A DNA stretch of 64,000 bases from Odobenus rosmarus divergens (taxonomy: Eukaryota > Chordata > Mammalia > Carnivora > Odobenidae): NCBI RefSeq assembly GCF_000321225.1, contig NW_004450276.1, positions 652,300 to 716,299 on the forward strand. The letters run 5' to 3'. The position numbers and the translations under genes were made by a program. The number at the start of each line of letters is the position of its first letter. Position 1 is the first letter of the stretch. Positions 22,514 to 34,430 of this stretch are shown here, piece after piece. The notes below the pieces were generated by a model that was given only the letters and a program-made list of their open reading frames with translations, was not told the DNA's origin and searched no databases.

Positions 22514-24054
22514 TTGTACTCTTATTCCCTGAATTTAAATCAATTGATCTAAATGTGGCAGGATAAATATTTTAATGTATTAACCAGTGGCATGTCACTG
22601 ATTGAAATGGGGAAAGGCAAGAGGTTCAAGGGAATGCCAGGAATGAAATACACCAGTTAATATATCAAATATTATGCTATTATTTTTTGCTCATTTAGAT
22701 GAAACAGATTTGCCCCCAGAATAGGCTCTGTCTGCACAATCATCTTGTAATTGTTATCAGCTTGCCCATTGATCCAGAGTAAATTAGCCTGATGGTATTT
22801 AAGTAAAACAGATTCTGTCCATGAAATTATGCAAAACGTAACAATGTTGACACTGGTCATACTGTGCAAGCTAATAATTAGACATTGTGTATGTCATTTT
22901 CTGAACTTTCAGAGAGAACATTAAACAGCAAGGCATTTGTTAATGGTAGAACATTTCCAAGGGAAAATGGTTGGCAGGAGAATTGAGGGGCAGAGATCAA
23001 CAGTGCGCAGTGAGGAGAGTGAAATGTGAAGGGGGCTGAGGAAGGAGCAGAGAAATAGATCCTTCAACAACAGGACAGAGCATGCCCTACCTTCACATTC
23101 CGCCAGTGCTACCATCCTATCTAATTACTTCTTTTTTATAGGTTAATCTCTACCTCTTGTTTATGAAGATGCCAACTTCTTGTGCACTCATTAAACAAAA
23201 ACAGATTCTTTAACTCATGAGGGAGAGTTTCTGAAACCCTTGAAAATCACAAATTCATAAAGATCACCAGTATACATCATTTTCTCTATACAATGTAGTT
23301 TCATCTAACTGCAAATGTATATGTAAATGATCCAGCTCTCACTTGATGATCAGCTTCTGTTCTGGCTGCAAACACTTACTGAATTCATTTCACAAATCTC
23401 GCTTTTTATAATTTTCCTAAAGAACATATGGTTAGCTTGTTTCTATCATAGCTTCTAGTCACCAAGGAATTTAAGATTTCACTCTTAATCCAAAAGGTCT
23501 ATTTTCTGGCGAAAAACTAATAATACTTTTTTTTAGTCTCCTTCAACTACCTTATCATTCTAGAAGTTGTTTTAATTTCGAGCAACATTTATAATATTCT
23601 CTTACAGAAGAAAAATATTTTCATACACACACAAGATTATAAGTTGAGCCCCACCCCATCCCCAAATGCACACATCCTGGGCTGCACCCTGGCTTCTGGC
23701 CACATTAGTCTCTAAGAGAGTGAGTCCTGTTCACCAACTTCTAGGATTCAAATTAATCTCTCAGCAAAATTGCAAATTATTTCACGTCATGAACTTATGC
23801 ATTACCTGCAAAGAGACAACCACAAATGTTAAATTCATGAAGACAAAGGCTTTACTCTTATTTCTTTTGAAAATAGAGCAATTTATTTGAAGTGAGCTTA
23901 TACAAAATCATAGTAGCACAGGCTAAATTTGAAGAGCTCTTCATTCATAGAACAAAAATCTAACATAATCTCTTAGGTACTATGAATCATGCAGAGATGA
24001 TTCTCTTTTGGCCCCTGCCCCCAAAGAGCATATAGTCTGCCTTGAAATTTAACC
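22514..24054. other. Unique non-coding DNA, conserved-element candidate at 22640-22920
   Basis: About 1.5 kb without recognised repeats. 22640-22920 is AT-rich and dense in homeobox-type ATTA/TAATTA words, such as GCTAATAATTAGAC near 22869. That look is typical of, but does not prove, conserved non-coding elements. Confidence 0.4.
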
Positions 24055-24262
24055 ACTCATTCAACAAATGTTTGTTGAGCAGCTGCTATGTCCCAATCAC
24101 TCTCATAGGTACTAGGCATAGAGCAGTGAACAAGATAGGCAATGTTCCCACTCTACTGCAGGAAGATAAACAATTAATAAACAAACAAATAAAATTGTAG
24201 GTAGTGATAAGTGCTATGGTAAAAATATAACAGGACATTGTAATCAAGAATGACCAGAAAAG

Positions 24263-24466
24263 GGCGCCTGGGTGGCTCAGTTGGTTAAGCAACTGCCTTC
24301 GGCTCAGGTCATGATCCCGGAGTCCCAGGATCAAGTCCCACATCGGGCTCGCTGCTCAGCAGGGAGTCTGCTTCTCCCTTTGACCCTACCCCGTCTTGTG
24401 CTCAATCTCTCTCAAATAAATAAAATTAAAAAAAAAAACCTAAAAACATTATTTAAAAAAAAAAAA
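24263..24466 (+). mobile_element. SINEC, sense
   Basis: Head GGCGCCTGGGTGGCTCAGTT, tail with AAATAAATAAAATTAAAAAA. The 17-bp TSD has one mismatch: AAGAATGACCAGAAAAG (24246-24262) and AAGAATGACCAGAGAAG (24467-24483). Confidence 0.96.
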
Positions 24467-24499
24467 AAGAATGACCAGAGAAGCTTCTTTAAATTAAAT

Positions 24500-24721
24500 C
24501 AGAGATCAGGCAAACTATGGTCTGTGCCAAATCCTGTCTGCCATCTTGTCTCTGTATGGCCCATGAGCTAAAAACAGTTTTCACATTTCTAAATGTAAAA
24601 AAAGATCATTGGTTTTCCATGAGAAAAGTTGCTCAAGCATTGAATGCATTGCATGTTGGCCTGCAGAGCCTACGGGTTTCACTGTCTGGCCCTTTACCAG
24701 AAAAAGTTTGCAGACCCCCAG
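24500..24721 (+). mobile_element. hAT-type MITE, second member of the 18062 family
   Basis: CAGAGATCAGGCAAACTATG at the start and AAAAAGTTTGCAGACCCCCAG at the end give the same inverted ends and length as 18062-18285, with a more diverged middle. Inserted in L2. An 8-bp TSD is not convincing. Confidence 0.7.
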
Positions 24722-25000
24722 ATTAGGTGGCCAGGATAGGACTTTCTGTGGAGGAGATGTTCAAACTGAGAATTGAATGGCAAGGAAGAGTCAGCCATGG
24801 AGAGATATGGGGAGAAAAAATGCCAATACAAAGATCTCAAGGTGGAAATGGGATTGACATATTCCAAGAAGAAAAAGAAAGCTAGTGTAGCTGGAGGGTA
24901 GGCAATGGAAGAGTTCAGAGATAAAGTGGAGCTGGGGTGGGGTGGGGGAGCTACACAGTACAAACCAGGCCTGAGTGAATAGGGATAATTCAATTTAAAA

Positions 25001-25205
25001 TACTCAAGGATTGGAAATGGCAATCCTTGATGGCTACATAGTACTTCATCATGTTGATGTTTCCTGATTTAATTCTTTTCAATGGATGGTATTTCAGCTA
25101 TTTCCAGATTTTCTAATTTATTGACAAAGTTTCTGTAAGCCCCATGTAAGTATCTTGACAAATTTTTGGAAGTAAATCAGCGAGGTAAATTCTTGGTAGT
25201 CGGTC
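25001..25205. mobile_element. Ancient LINE-like fragment
   Basis: GATGGCTACATAGTACTTCA, then 'tatttccagattttctaatt', resembles the L1-related repeat seen more fully at 26730-27205. It separates two L2 stretches. Confidence 0.35.
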
Positions 25206-25214
25206 AAATACCAC

Positions 25215-25400
25215 AGACATTTGAGAATTTGATAGCAAAGTGGGTATCATGGATCAGTTGGGAGAAGGGAAAGAGGAGGGCATTTGTAGTAAAAATGATG
25301 CGAGCAAAGGTTGGGAGTAGGAACCTCACCGACATGCAGAGACTGAGTGCCATCACTGGGTGGGCTAGAGCAAAGAAAGTGTAATTTAATTGGGAAAAGG
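25215..25400 (-). mobile_element. L2 LINE fragment, antisense
   Basis: 'gggcatttgtagtaaaaatg' and 'gcgagcaaaggttgggagta' match the same L2 segment as 21412-21450. It overlaps L2 sequence already present in 24055-25000, so this is a separate copy. Confidence 0.5.
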
Positions 25401-25724
25401 GTAACGTAGATTTATAGAACATAGAGAAGATCCTGATATCCATGGATCCAGATAGAGTAGGATGGAGAACCATAATGCTTACATGTTCCCTGCTTCTGTG
25501 ACTGATCTGAGATTAAGAGGGAAGAAAACATAGTTGTTCTTTTGGGTCTCCTGATGCTGCTCTTAAGAGTTGTCTTATCTTCAGAAGATGTGGACTGATG
25601 GTAGTGGGGGAAAATGGAAACTGCTCTGAGTAAAAGACCAAGTGGAAAGTGCCTAGACTGGTTATGTAAACTTAAATGATGACCTTCCTTGACTCTTGTC
25701 TTCCTCAATTTCCACAGTTTAGCT
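25401..25724. other. Unique non-coding DNA
   Basis: Nothing recognised. Confidence 0.5.
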
Positions 25725-26060
25725 CACATGTGTTGAGCTTCTGTTGTGATGTGAAACTGAGAGTTCCAAAGAGAGGAAGGAAAATAAATTGAGCTGCTGC
25801 CCTCAGTGAGCTTCTATTCTAGTTGATTTCCACAGGAAGAGCTAAAGGCTTCCTTCTTGGTGGGGTTTCAGCCCATCTGTACCCCTCTGTCACAGCACTT
25901 CTCACACACATTTTATAACTAATTGTTCAGCAGATCACCCCCACTGTGAGCATCTACAGGGTACTAATTCCATCTTACATATATCCTCAGTACCATACCT
26001 AGTTGTTGCTACCTACAAGGTGGAAGGTACATATTTGATTGAATAAATGAACAAGCCAGT
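25725..26060. mobile_element. L2 LINE pieces in both orientations
   Basis: 25725-25815 looks like an antisense L2 end ('ctgccctcagtgagcttcta'). 25855-26060 looks like a sense L2 end ('tgtcacagcacttctcacac', then TGATTGAATAAATGAA). Two decayed copies appear to meet tail to head. Confidence 0.5.
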
Positions 26061-26098
26061 GATTAAATATGATCTCATTCAATAGAGACCATAGGGAA

Positions 26099-26099
<1 letters not shown>

Positions 26100-26129
<30 letters not shown>
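26100..26129. repeat. (CA)n microsatellite
   Basis: Fifteen uninterrupted CA units. Confidence 0.97.
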
Positions 26130-26131
<2 letters not shown>

Positions 26132-26334
26132 GTTTCCTATCAATCTCTGGCTTTCAGGTGACAATAAAACAACCTGTCAATTCAGTTAATCCTGTACAGG
26201 CCAGGGGTAGGGGGCAGGGATCAGTTTATTAAACTTGTCAAAGTGGATCAATCTCTCCATTTAAACTGTGATTCTAGTTTCACCAGAAGATAAATCTCTC
26301 TGGGCTCCAGATTCTCATCCTGAGAAGCCCCACA
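26130..26334. other. Unique non-coding DNA
   Basis: Nothing recognised. Confidence 0.5.
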
Positions 26335-26545
26335 AGCAGTTGGAATAGCAAACGTTGGGGAGCCAGCTAGCCAGCACTATGAATGTCAGCCCCACCATTA
26401 CTTTAGGCAGCTTTTTCTGTGCCTCAGTTCTTAAGTAAAATGAGAATAAAAACATCAGCCTCACAGAACTGTCTGGAATAAAGGAGACTATGATTAACTC
26501 AGAATCTAGAACATAGGAGATGTTGAGTATATACTTAGTGTGGAT
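26335..26545 (+). mobile_element. MIR SINE, sense
   Basis: TTCTGTGCCTCAGTTCTTAA and 'aaaatgagaataaaaacatc', then 'agaacataggagatgttgag', follow the MIR core. Confidence 0.75.
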
Positions 26546-26564
26546 CATTTTCATACTCAGTATG

Positions 26565-26690
26565 TATGCCCTTCTCCATTTCTTAACTAGATTGGAAGCT
26601 CCTTGAAGGCAGAGCCCAGAACTCTATCCTGCCTTGATTCATAGCGCAGGGAAGATGGTAGCTACTTGGTAAATATTTGCTGAATGGTTT
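26565..26690 (+). mobile_element. L2 LINE 3' end, sense
   Basis: GATTGGAAGCTCCTTGAAGG, then 'cagagcccagaactctatcc' and 'ttggtaaatatttgctgaat', match the L2 terminal region closely. Confidence 0.8.
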
Positions 26691-26729
26691 GAAGAAAGGA
26701 TTTTAATAAGCTAAAGAATTATTTGTACA

Positions 26730-27205
26730 TTTCTTTCAGAAAATGGAATTTACTAATTATAAAAGTAATGTATGATCATTGTAGGTAATTTTTAAAATAC
26801 AGAGAAGTATACAGAATTAAAATCATTCATTATCCCAAATAAGAAATAGAAATAATATCTGAAAATGTTTTGGTCTATTCACTTCCAGTCTTGTTTTTTT
26901 TCTATACACTTTATGTATGCACATTTTTTTTCTTACAAAAATAGACTGATATTGTCCCTATTGACTTGTAACCTGTTTTTATTTCTCTGCTTTGCAATGG
27001 ATTATAAGTATCTTCAAATGGCTCTGTTTTTTGAAAAACATAATAATGGGGTAATAATATTCTCTTGTACCATAAATCATTTACCATTTTCAATGGTTAG
27101 ACATTTATGTTGTTTCTAATTTTTCACTATTTGAAATAATGCTAAGGTGACTAACCTTGTACATAAATATTTAACCACATCTCTGATTATTCTGTGACAT
27201 TTACA
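26730..27205. mobile_element. Ancient LINE-1-like repeat
   Basis: 'ataaaagtaatgtatgatca', CACTTCCAGTCTTGTTTTTT and 'tagacatttatgttgtttct', then CTTGTACATAAATATTTAAC, match in order an old mammalian L1-related repeat that I remember but cannot name with certainty. Confidence 0.5.
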
Positions 27206-27214
27206 CATTCCTGG

Positions 27215-27385
27215 GAGGCCATCTAGCATAGCAGTAAAAAAAAAAAAAAAATCCAGATTATGAAGACACCCTATCCTAAGTTAAAACCTGAGCTTTACTA
27301 TTAACTATAGCTATGTGTCCCAAGGCAATTACTTAACCTTTCTGAGCCTCAAAAACGTATAAAAGGAGAAGACATTTCTATATAT
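27215..27385 (+). mobile_element. MIR SINE, sense
   Basis: CTAGCATAGCAGT before an A-run of 17, then 'gtgtcccaaggcaattactt' and AACCTTTCTGAGCCTC, give the MIR core. Confidence 0.75.
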
Positions 27386-28589
27386 GCTTATTTGTGAGTA
27401 CAAGTTTACAATTGTGTGATATAATTAAATAGAGTGAATAGATCATGTCTACACAGATTATGTCTATATATGCACTCATACCAGTGCACCTATTCTTAGT
27501 GCAGTTGAAACAAGTTAGGTACACATTCTAGGGTTTTAGACACTTTCTAATGTGACTATTGTTTATGTGTTCAAATAGATGAGTAAAGGTGAGAAACAAG
27601 TGCTATATTTCACTGAGTGCTGTTAATTGAGTGATTTTGCTAATTAATATACTACATCCTAACTGTGAATAGATAGAGATGTTAATTGTCTTCTTTATTA
27701 CAAAGATGGAGTTAATGCCAAGGATTTGAGACAAATAGCACTTAACTCCCTGAACTCTGGATGAAGAGGGAGATGGATGTTTGCTTTTGATCACTCCAGT
27801 CTTTTCATGATCTGAATCAACAAGTACTCCTTATAGCTTCGAGTCATGGTTCTAATTAGTAGTTCTCCTGGTCCTGGTTTACAAAGTAAAATATAAATCA
27901 AAAGATTATTTGTAAATTCCAACAAGCTTTCTGGGCTCACGCCATCTTCATAAAATAGTTTAAATGCCACCCGCTTGTTAAAAATGCTTTCCCTATGCCA
28001 AAATATTTATACTAGTGAATTCAAATTACATTTAAAAGGAATGGGTATTTTAAAGCTATGGATGTATGACGTAATGCTTTCACAAATAATGGGGTATATG
28101 ATAAGTAAGTTCATACCTAAATAGAGAAAATGTATTCATATATGTTAAGAACTTCAAAGCAAAAATTAATAGGAGAGTGTGATGATTATGAAAGGATCGT
28201 GTAGGTGGCATGTCTAATCCAGAAAAAAATATTCAGAGGAATTTTCACCCATAAAAATCCCTTGCTTTGCCAAGGTACAGAAATCAAAACATAGCAAAGT
28301 GAACATTGGCCCTGAGTTTTGCCCAAACATCTAAAATTAAAAAAAAAATTAAAGGGAACATTTTATTCCAAAACTGTGAACTCCTTTATATGAAATAGAG
28401 GAGTCTATACCATATGTAGGGTTAGGTAGGAATCTATCCTTTGCCTGTGAAATGTGGGTGAGATATTTGAATTGTAGATTAACAGTTCAGTTTAAGAATT
28501 GCCGATTCTCCATACCAGGTATAACCACAGTGCCTACTCAGTGTGCTACTTGAATGAGTCATTCATATCTTTAATTCGTTATTTGGTGT
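27386..28589. other. Unique non-coding DNA
   Basis: AT-rich, no repeat or gene recognised. Confidence 0.5.
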
Positions 28590-28740
28590 ATTGTAGGGAT
28601 CACCCCAGCCTCACTAGACCATCAGCGTCATGGGAGCAGGGACAGGTCCTCCCCACTACCTCTGTAGCTTCAGCATGTGGAGCAGAGTACGTTCTCAGTG
28701 CATATATGTTGCATGAATGAATAAATGCATGAATGAGTTG
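28590..28740 (+). mobile_element. L2 LINE 3' end, sense
   Basis: 'tagaccatcagcgtcatggg', 'agcagggacaggtcctcccc' and TGCATGAATGAATAAATGC match the L2 end. Confidence 0.65.
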
Positions 28741-30139
28741 GTGTGTGTCTTTCTTTCACCCTCCCTCCTGGTTAAGTCAGTGAGAAGATAACTTCTATTT
28801 CCTGTCTCTTGAAGTTTGCAGATTTAGATTCCTATTTTCTGAAACTGCCTCCTGTGTTTGCCCTAGTACTACCCCATTTTGTAATGGACCTGCAATCTGC
28901 TTCTGAATAGGAGTCACAGAAGGGGTCAAAATGATTGCTCCACAGTCACAAAGTTGTTTTGTTTTTTTTTTTTTAACAATATTAGTGTAGCACACTGTAT
29001 TTGTAGTACCTGATATGAATATCACAATATTATATGCAAGTACACACATATGTTGTTGAACACAAATAACCTAACAATCCAATACAAACTATTAGTATCT
29101 TATGTTTTTCTGGTATCCAAAGTGAAGACTCTAGGTTTCTACGGCATCTTAAATTCCTACAAATTACTGAGTGCTGCCCCCTCCCAAGTGAGAGATTTTC
29201 TCAGGAGCAGACACTACATATCTACTCTTGCCTGATTTGTGGCTCTGGAGGCCTAGGAGGGATCAACTGAATGGATGTTTAAGTCAGGAAGATTGAATGA
29301 GTTGGCTCCATGGCATTCCTAGAGTTGCACAAAGCCTAGAGGGAAACTCCAGGCTCCTCTTTAAAAAAGAAATCCAAGCCACTACCACTTTAGCAGCAAC
29401 ATATTTGCTTCACATTCCTCATAGTCTTTAACCTCTTATACTGAACAAGCAGAATAATGTGAACCCTAGCACAATAAAAATTATCATGTAAGCATAGGCA
29501 TTTCTTCCCTTCTCTTGTGTCATAGAGACTCACTTATTGTTATGATTATTTTGATATCTTTCCAAATGTATTTTCATTGTCCAAAACAATTATTCATAAA
29601 TATCCACTGATTTTACTTTTTTTAAATTTTTAAACTTTATCACTCGCAAAGAAATTGCAATATCGCATTACTTTGAAGTAAGGACCTGATAGGAATCCTT
29701 AGCTTCAACAGGGAGAACAATGGTTTCTTGGACTCAGGGTGGTAGGGAGTGTTACTGCGTTTGTTCTTATTTCTCATTTTAATGTTCACCATGAAATAGC
29801 ATATTGCAAAATCATTGCATTCCTTTGTATCTTAGTCTCACTACCTCTTAAATGAAAATGAGATTACTCCCACTTGTGTCACAAGGACAAGAGGGACTCT
29901 GGGAAGACTTAGCCTCTAGAAAAGTCTCCAAAAGACCACTTTCTGCCTCTGAAAGGCACACTGTAGCCTCATGGCCAATGAAGGTGCAGGACTGAAGAGT
30001 ACAGCAAATTAAACTCAAGTTTTTGCAACTGTCCCACCTCCCACCCCTCACCTTCTCTCCAGTTTCGGAAATCTCTGGCTCTGTTGGCTCTGTCTGATCC
30101 TAACCTTAAAGCTCTCAACTTCAGTTTATTATGCAGGGG
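28741..30139. other. Unique non-coding DNA
   Basis: About 1.4 kb with a short T-run near 28963-28974. No repeat family or coding signal recognised. Confidence 0.5.
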
Positions 30140-30310
30140 GGCTCAATAGCCTAGGCTACAGAGTTAGCCAACCCATGTTCAAATCCCTATTCCTCAATGC
30201 TTAGCTTATGGTGTTACTAAACAAATAATCAAAACCTCAGTTTCCTCATCTGTTAAATGAGGCTGCTCATACCCAGAGGAGTATAGTAATTACTCAATAA
30301 ATGGTAACAA
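30140..30310 (+). mobile_element. MIR SINE, sense
   Basis: CCTCAGTTTCCTCATCTGTT and AAATGAGGCTGCTCATAC, then ATTACTCAATAAATGGTAAC, are a clear MIR core and tail. Confidence 0.85.
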
Positions 30311-31949
30311 TATTAATATCCCTTAGCTAAGGGACCTGGGCATAAATTATCTAAATATTGTTGGGATAATGAAGGGTAAATGGAAGACAGGTTTCTCACT
30401 ACATGGGCACATGTATAAACAAGTATCCTACGTGAGTAGAAACAACTATATGATACACCAGGCCAAGTTAAAGTCAACAACAATGGAATAATTAAAACTG
30501 CAACCTATAACTAAAAGTAAGGGTCCTATTTTTTTCTCCCCTACTTTTTAAATAGTCTGGACCACTATCAGTTACATGTTGAATATCTATATGCTACCCT
30601 GCTGCCATGGTAACTGTAATAAAGAAACAGAAAATGGTATAAGGAGTTTCCCAAAAGGAGCAGATAAGACTGACACACATCAAATAATTAGAGAAAAATA
30701 TAGCACCTACAATAAGGTGGCTAAGACTTTAGAACAAACTATATTAGATGGAAAGGACTTTTGGGTTTAAACTTGACCACAAATGGGGTCAGAGTGAACA
30801 AAAAAGGAGAAAGAGTATCTTTAGCAAAAAGAACATCATAACCAAAGATTGGAGAGAAACAGCAACATGAAATGTTTTGGGACATAATTTGGGGGGGGTG
30901 CAATGCTGACTGTATGCAAATTGAAGGTGTGTTGCAAGGTTGTAGGCACCACACTTAGGTAAGTGGGCTAGGGCAGCACCAGGAAGAGCATAATGCCTGC
31001 AATTGGTGCACCATTCACTAAGAATAGGAAGCAAGAGAATAAGCAAGTGTTGTAAGAATTCCTCATATGCACAATGGGATAGCAGCAGAAGAAGGGAAAA
31101 GTGGGAAGGGTCAGTTGTAGGGCTGCATTTTTCGCACTCATAACTCATATGCAGAAAAACTGTACCCCTAAATTGGTCTTTAATTAATTTGGCCTCTTTA
31201 CACCTGCACATCAGTGAAGCAAAGATAAACTAAATGTCTAATCTGGTTTAAAACACTGTCCTATCTAATAACCATCTACACAGTCCTTCTATCTCTCACT
31301 GAGTATCTCTTAGACAATGGCACTCAGTCTCTAAGATCATCTCCATCTCCCCTTCTTTTCTAAGATGATGTTCAGGTGTATGAAGGGAAGAGGGTGACTT
31401 CTGTGTCCTCATGGACTTGGGGAAAAGGGAAAGGGCTTTGTGTTGGTCCTTGGGTGAGAACTGGCCTGCATCCACTGACCTCAGCCCTAAAGTCTTTTCC
31501 CTAAGATGTCACTTCCCCAGCTAGACTTGCAGGGGCAATCTCCCTTTTATGTGCCTTGTAATCTGATCTCTCTCAGTGTATCCAGAACTTGGGAAAACAC
31601 CCCAGCTGACCTGGCCTCACTTTTTACTTACTCCAGCCACACACAGTGTTGCACCATCTACCAATCTACCTGCCCAGTGATCTGTCTCTAACCTCTGCTG
31701 TCAGCCCCTCTCCCTGCCATGCGGTGCCCGGTCGCAGGGTTTGAACCAGGCCAAAACTGAGAATGCCTATGGACAGACTATGGAAAAGCATGAGAACACT
31801 ACAATGCAGATCCTTCCTCTCTCTGATATGTTGTGCCCCCTAGTTTAATTTGCTGGGGCTGCACTCCAGGATGACACATGGCAGCTCTGCCTGCTCTTGT
31901 TAGAACCTAAACTAGAGAAGAAAAAATCTGGACTTCAGTTATTTTTTTA
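30311..31949. other. Unique non-coding DNA
   Basis: About 1.6 kb. A G-run (GGGGGGGG) lies near 30891. The 140-codon frame at 30789-31211 (-) shows no recognisable domain and is not called. Confidence 0.45.
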
Positions 31950-32945
31950 ATGGAGAAACTTATAAAACTTTATTGTGTGACATTAAAGACAACCAGATAA
32001 ATGGCACAATATACCATATTCATGGATTGGGAGACAATACCATAAAGGTATTATTGCTTAACTGTTTTGTATGTAAAATGCAATCAAAATCCAAATATAG
32101 CAATTATTTTCCGAAACTTAGCAAGCTCATTCTAAAATTAAATCATCAATGAGATTTCACCACAATCAACAAATTAGCTAAAATCAAGATGTCTGACAGT
32201 AATAAATATTGGAGAAGGTATGGAAAAATGCAGTCTCTCAAACACCATGGTGGCAGTGTAAATTGGCACAACAATTTTGGAAAATACTTTGGCCTTATCT
32301 ACTAAAAGTAGATAAATACATGTTGTTGGTTGAATGGTATGCCCTAAAAAGATAAGTTCAAATCCTAACCCTGAGCATTTGTGAATGTGAACTTATTTGG
32401 AAATAGTATCTTTGCAAATGTAATTAAGTTAAAATGAGGTCATACAAGATAAGAATGGCCCCTAATCCGATGGCTGATACCTATGTAAGAGGAAGGAGAG
32501 AGGGTTTAGAGAAAGGCAGAGACCCAGGCACACAGGGAAGGTTAAGTGAAAATGGAAACAGATTGTTATGCTGCCACAAGCCAAAGGTTTCTGATGACCA
32601 TGAGAAGCTAATAGAGGTAAGGAAGGATTCTTCCCTAGGACCTTCAGGGGGAGCAGGGCTGTGATGACACCTTGATTTCAGACTTCTAGTCTCTAGACTG
32701 TGAATAAATAAATTTCTGTTGGCTTAAATTGCCCAGTTTGTGGTACTTTGTTATGGCAACCACAGGAAACTAATACAATAGGCACACCCTATGACCTAGC
32801 AACTCCACTCTTTGGATATACTGTATAGAAAGTACACATATAGATATACCATGTGTTACACATGTGGTCATGTGTAAAATTATATTTATAGCAATTTTTC
32901 ATAATAACATTGAGCTAGAAATAACTCAAATGTTCATCAATAGTA
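31950..32945 (+). mobile_element. Old LINE-1 (ORF2 end) split by an MLT1 LTR
   Basis: TATTCATGGATTGGGAGACA (32018-32037) and 'gtaaattggcacaacaattt' (32259-32278) are L1 ORF2 landmarks. The alignment resumes after the LTR with CCTATGACCTAGCAACTCCA (32789-32808) and 'tgttcatcaatagtaaatgg'. Decayed and non-coding. Confidence 0.75.
32322..32779 (+). mobile_element. MLT1-type solitary LTR inside old L1
   Basis: 'gtgaacttatttggaaatag' and 'taattaagttaaaatgaggt', then 'cttgatttcagacttctagt' and GGAAACTAATACA, follow the MLT1 layout. The L1 alignment breaks at its edges. A 5-bp TSD could not be fixed. Confidence 0.85.
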
Positions 32946-32954
32946 AATGGATAA

Positions 32955-33935
32955 ATTTTATTCATTCATTCAACACTGTGCATGGAGTGCTTACTATACA
33001 TTAAGCACTGTTCTAGTCCTTTGTGGAATTTATATTCCAATTGGAGAAGACAGATGATAAAAAATATAGAGGTATAGATCAAATTATCTGATAGAAACAG
33101 ATCAGAGCTGGAAAATAAAAATGGAAAAGTGGAAATAAAAATGTACAACAAGGTAACGAGGATTGGAAGTACCAGGTTGGTGTAAATTTCAACATTACAT
33201 CAGGGGTCAGGTGTTGTGGACTGAACTGTGGCATCCCTAGATTCATATGCTGAAGTTCTAACACCCAATACCTTAGAATATGACTATATCTGGAGATAGA
33301 GCCTTTAGAGAAAAAATTTTAAATGAGTTCCTTAGGGTAGACCCTAATCCAATCTGATTGGTGTCCTTATAAGAAGGGGACATTAGGACACACAGAGAGA
33401 CATCAGGGACATGCATGTGCAGAGAAAAGACCATGTGAGGACACAATAAGGAGTGGCCATCTATAAGCAAGAAGAAATCAAACCTGCTGACACCTTGATC
33501 TTGGACTTCCAGTCTCCAGCACCATGAGAAAATAGTTCTTTTGTTGAAACCATTCAGTCTGTGGTATTATTTTATTATGGCAGCCCAAGCAAACAAATGC
33601 ATCAGGTTAGGCCTCACTAAGATGAGATTTGCACAGGTTTTTGTAGGAGAATCTGAGGGAAGAATGTTTGAAGCAGGGGAAACAGCCACAGTAAAGAATA
33701 CTGAATCAGGAGCTTGCCTTATATATTTGAGGAGCAGCAAGGAAAGCAAGTGTCTGAAGGAAAGCTAGAGTATGAAGTGGGTTGGAGGACATTAGAAAGA
33801 GTTGAAGAAACAGGGTAATGAGAAACAGTAAGTAGGGCATAGAATATTCTTATGGGGACTTTGGCCTTTACTCTGAAGGGGATAGGAAGGCATTTCAGGA
33901 GGCTATGGAAGAATGAGATGCTTCATAAACTGCTA
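32955..33935 (-). mobile_element. L2 LINE, antisense, first part of a split copy
   Basis: TTCATTCATTCAACACTGTG and 'aagcactgttctagtccttt' give the L2 3' end in reverse. After the MLT1 insertion it resumes with 'gaggagcagcaaggaaagca' and 'ggactttggcctttactctg' (33855-33874). The next L2 segment in order appears at 36768, so the copy was split again by later insertions. Confidence 0.75.
33212..33601 (+). mobile_element. MLT1-type solitary LTR with 5-bp TSD
   Basis: It begins TGTTGTGGACTGAACTGTGG and ends AAACAAATGCA, the TG...CA termini of retroviral LTRs. TCAGG flanks both sides (33207-33211 and 33602-33606), a perfect 5-bp TSD. The middle carries ATTCATATGCTGAAGTTCTA and 'cttgatcttggacttccagt'. 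Inserted into L2. Confidence 0.9.
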
Positions 33936-34094
33936 AAGGCAATGCAAATTGTACAACCATTTTGGTCAGACTTAGATTTCAAAACAATCATTCTTTTCTT
34001 CTTCTTTCCCCCCTTCCTAAACAATTTAATCCAAAGCCATCTGGTAGCATAAGCAAGGGAGGCATCCATACCAGCAAAATAGAGGGATGGGGCC

Positions 34095-34430
34095 ATGGTG
34101 ACCCAGAACGGGTGTCAGACCCCAAGTGAAGTGAGAAGGACAGCCACACAGGAAGCCTGCCTAGCACAGGGTGTCAGAGACCGAGTAGGGTAAGGAGAGT
34201 ATCTATGTGGAGGACTGGCCTGACAAGAGTCCTGGAGCCCAAGCAGGAAGAGGAGAACCACCACAGGGGAGACCCGGTATGAAGAATCAGAGTCTGAGGG
34301 TCTGTAGAAGGCACTTCTACAGTGAGGTGGTTTGGTGTGGGAATCAGAGCATCTGTGTGTGGGAAGCGTGGGGTGCAGCCCAGAGAGTGCTATTACAGCC
34401 CAAGTTGGGTGAGGAGGGTGTCTATGCTAG
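34095..34430. repeat. Degenerate ~58-bp tandem repeat
   Basis: Related phrases recur at about 58-59 bp spacing: GTGTCAGACCCCAAGTGAAG at 34112, GTGTCAGAGACCGAGTAGGG at 34171 and GTCCTGGAGCCCAAGCAGGA at 34229. A further one, GTGCTATTACAGCCCAAGTT, is at 34387. Each is followed by a G/A-rich 'gaggag'-type stretch. It may belong to an old L1 untranslated region. No coding frame spans it. Confidence 0.5.

Larger units (their letters stand above)
24055..25000 (-). mobile_element. L2 LINE, antisense, interrupted by a SINEC and a MITE
   Basis: CATTCAACAAATGTTTGTTG and 'actaggcatagagcagtgaa' mark the L2 3' end in reverse. After two later insertions the same copy resumes with 'gaggagatgttcaaactgag' (24752-24771) and 'aagctagtgtagctggaggg' (24879-24898). 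The order agrees with one split L2. Confidence 0.75.

Noticed and set aside
30789..31211. 140-codon minus-strand frame
   Set aside because: Leucine/serine/cysteine-rich chance frame with no recognisable domain, promoter or splice context.
32322..33601. Endogenous retrovirus with coding region between two MLT1 LTRs
   Set aside because: The DNA between the LTRs is old L1 and L2, and only the second LTR has a clear TSD of its own. They are two independent solo LTRs.
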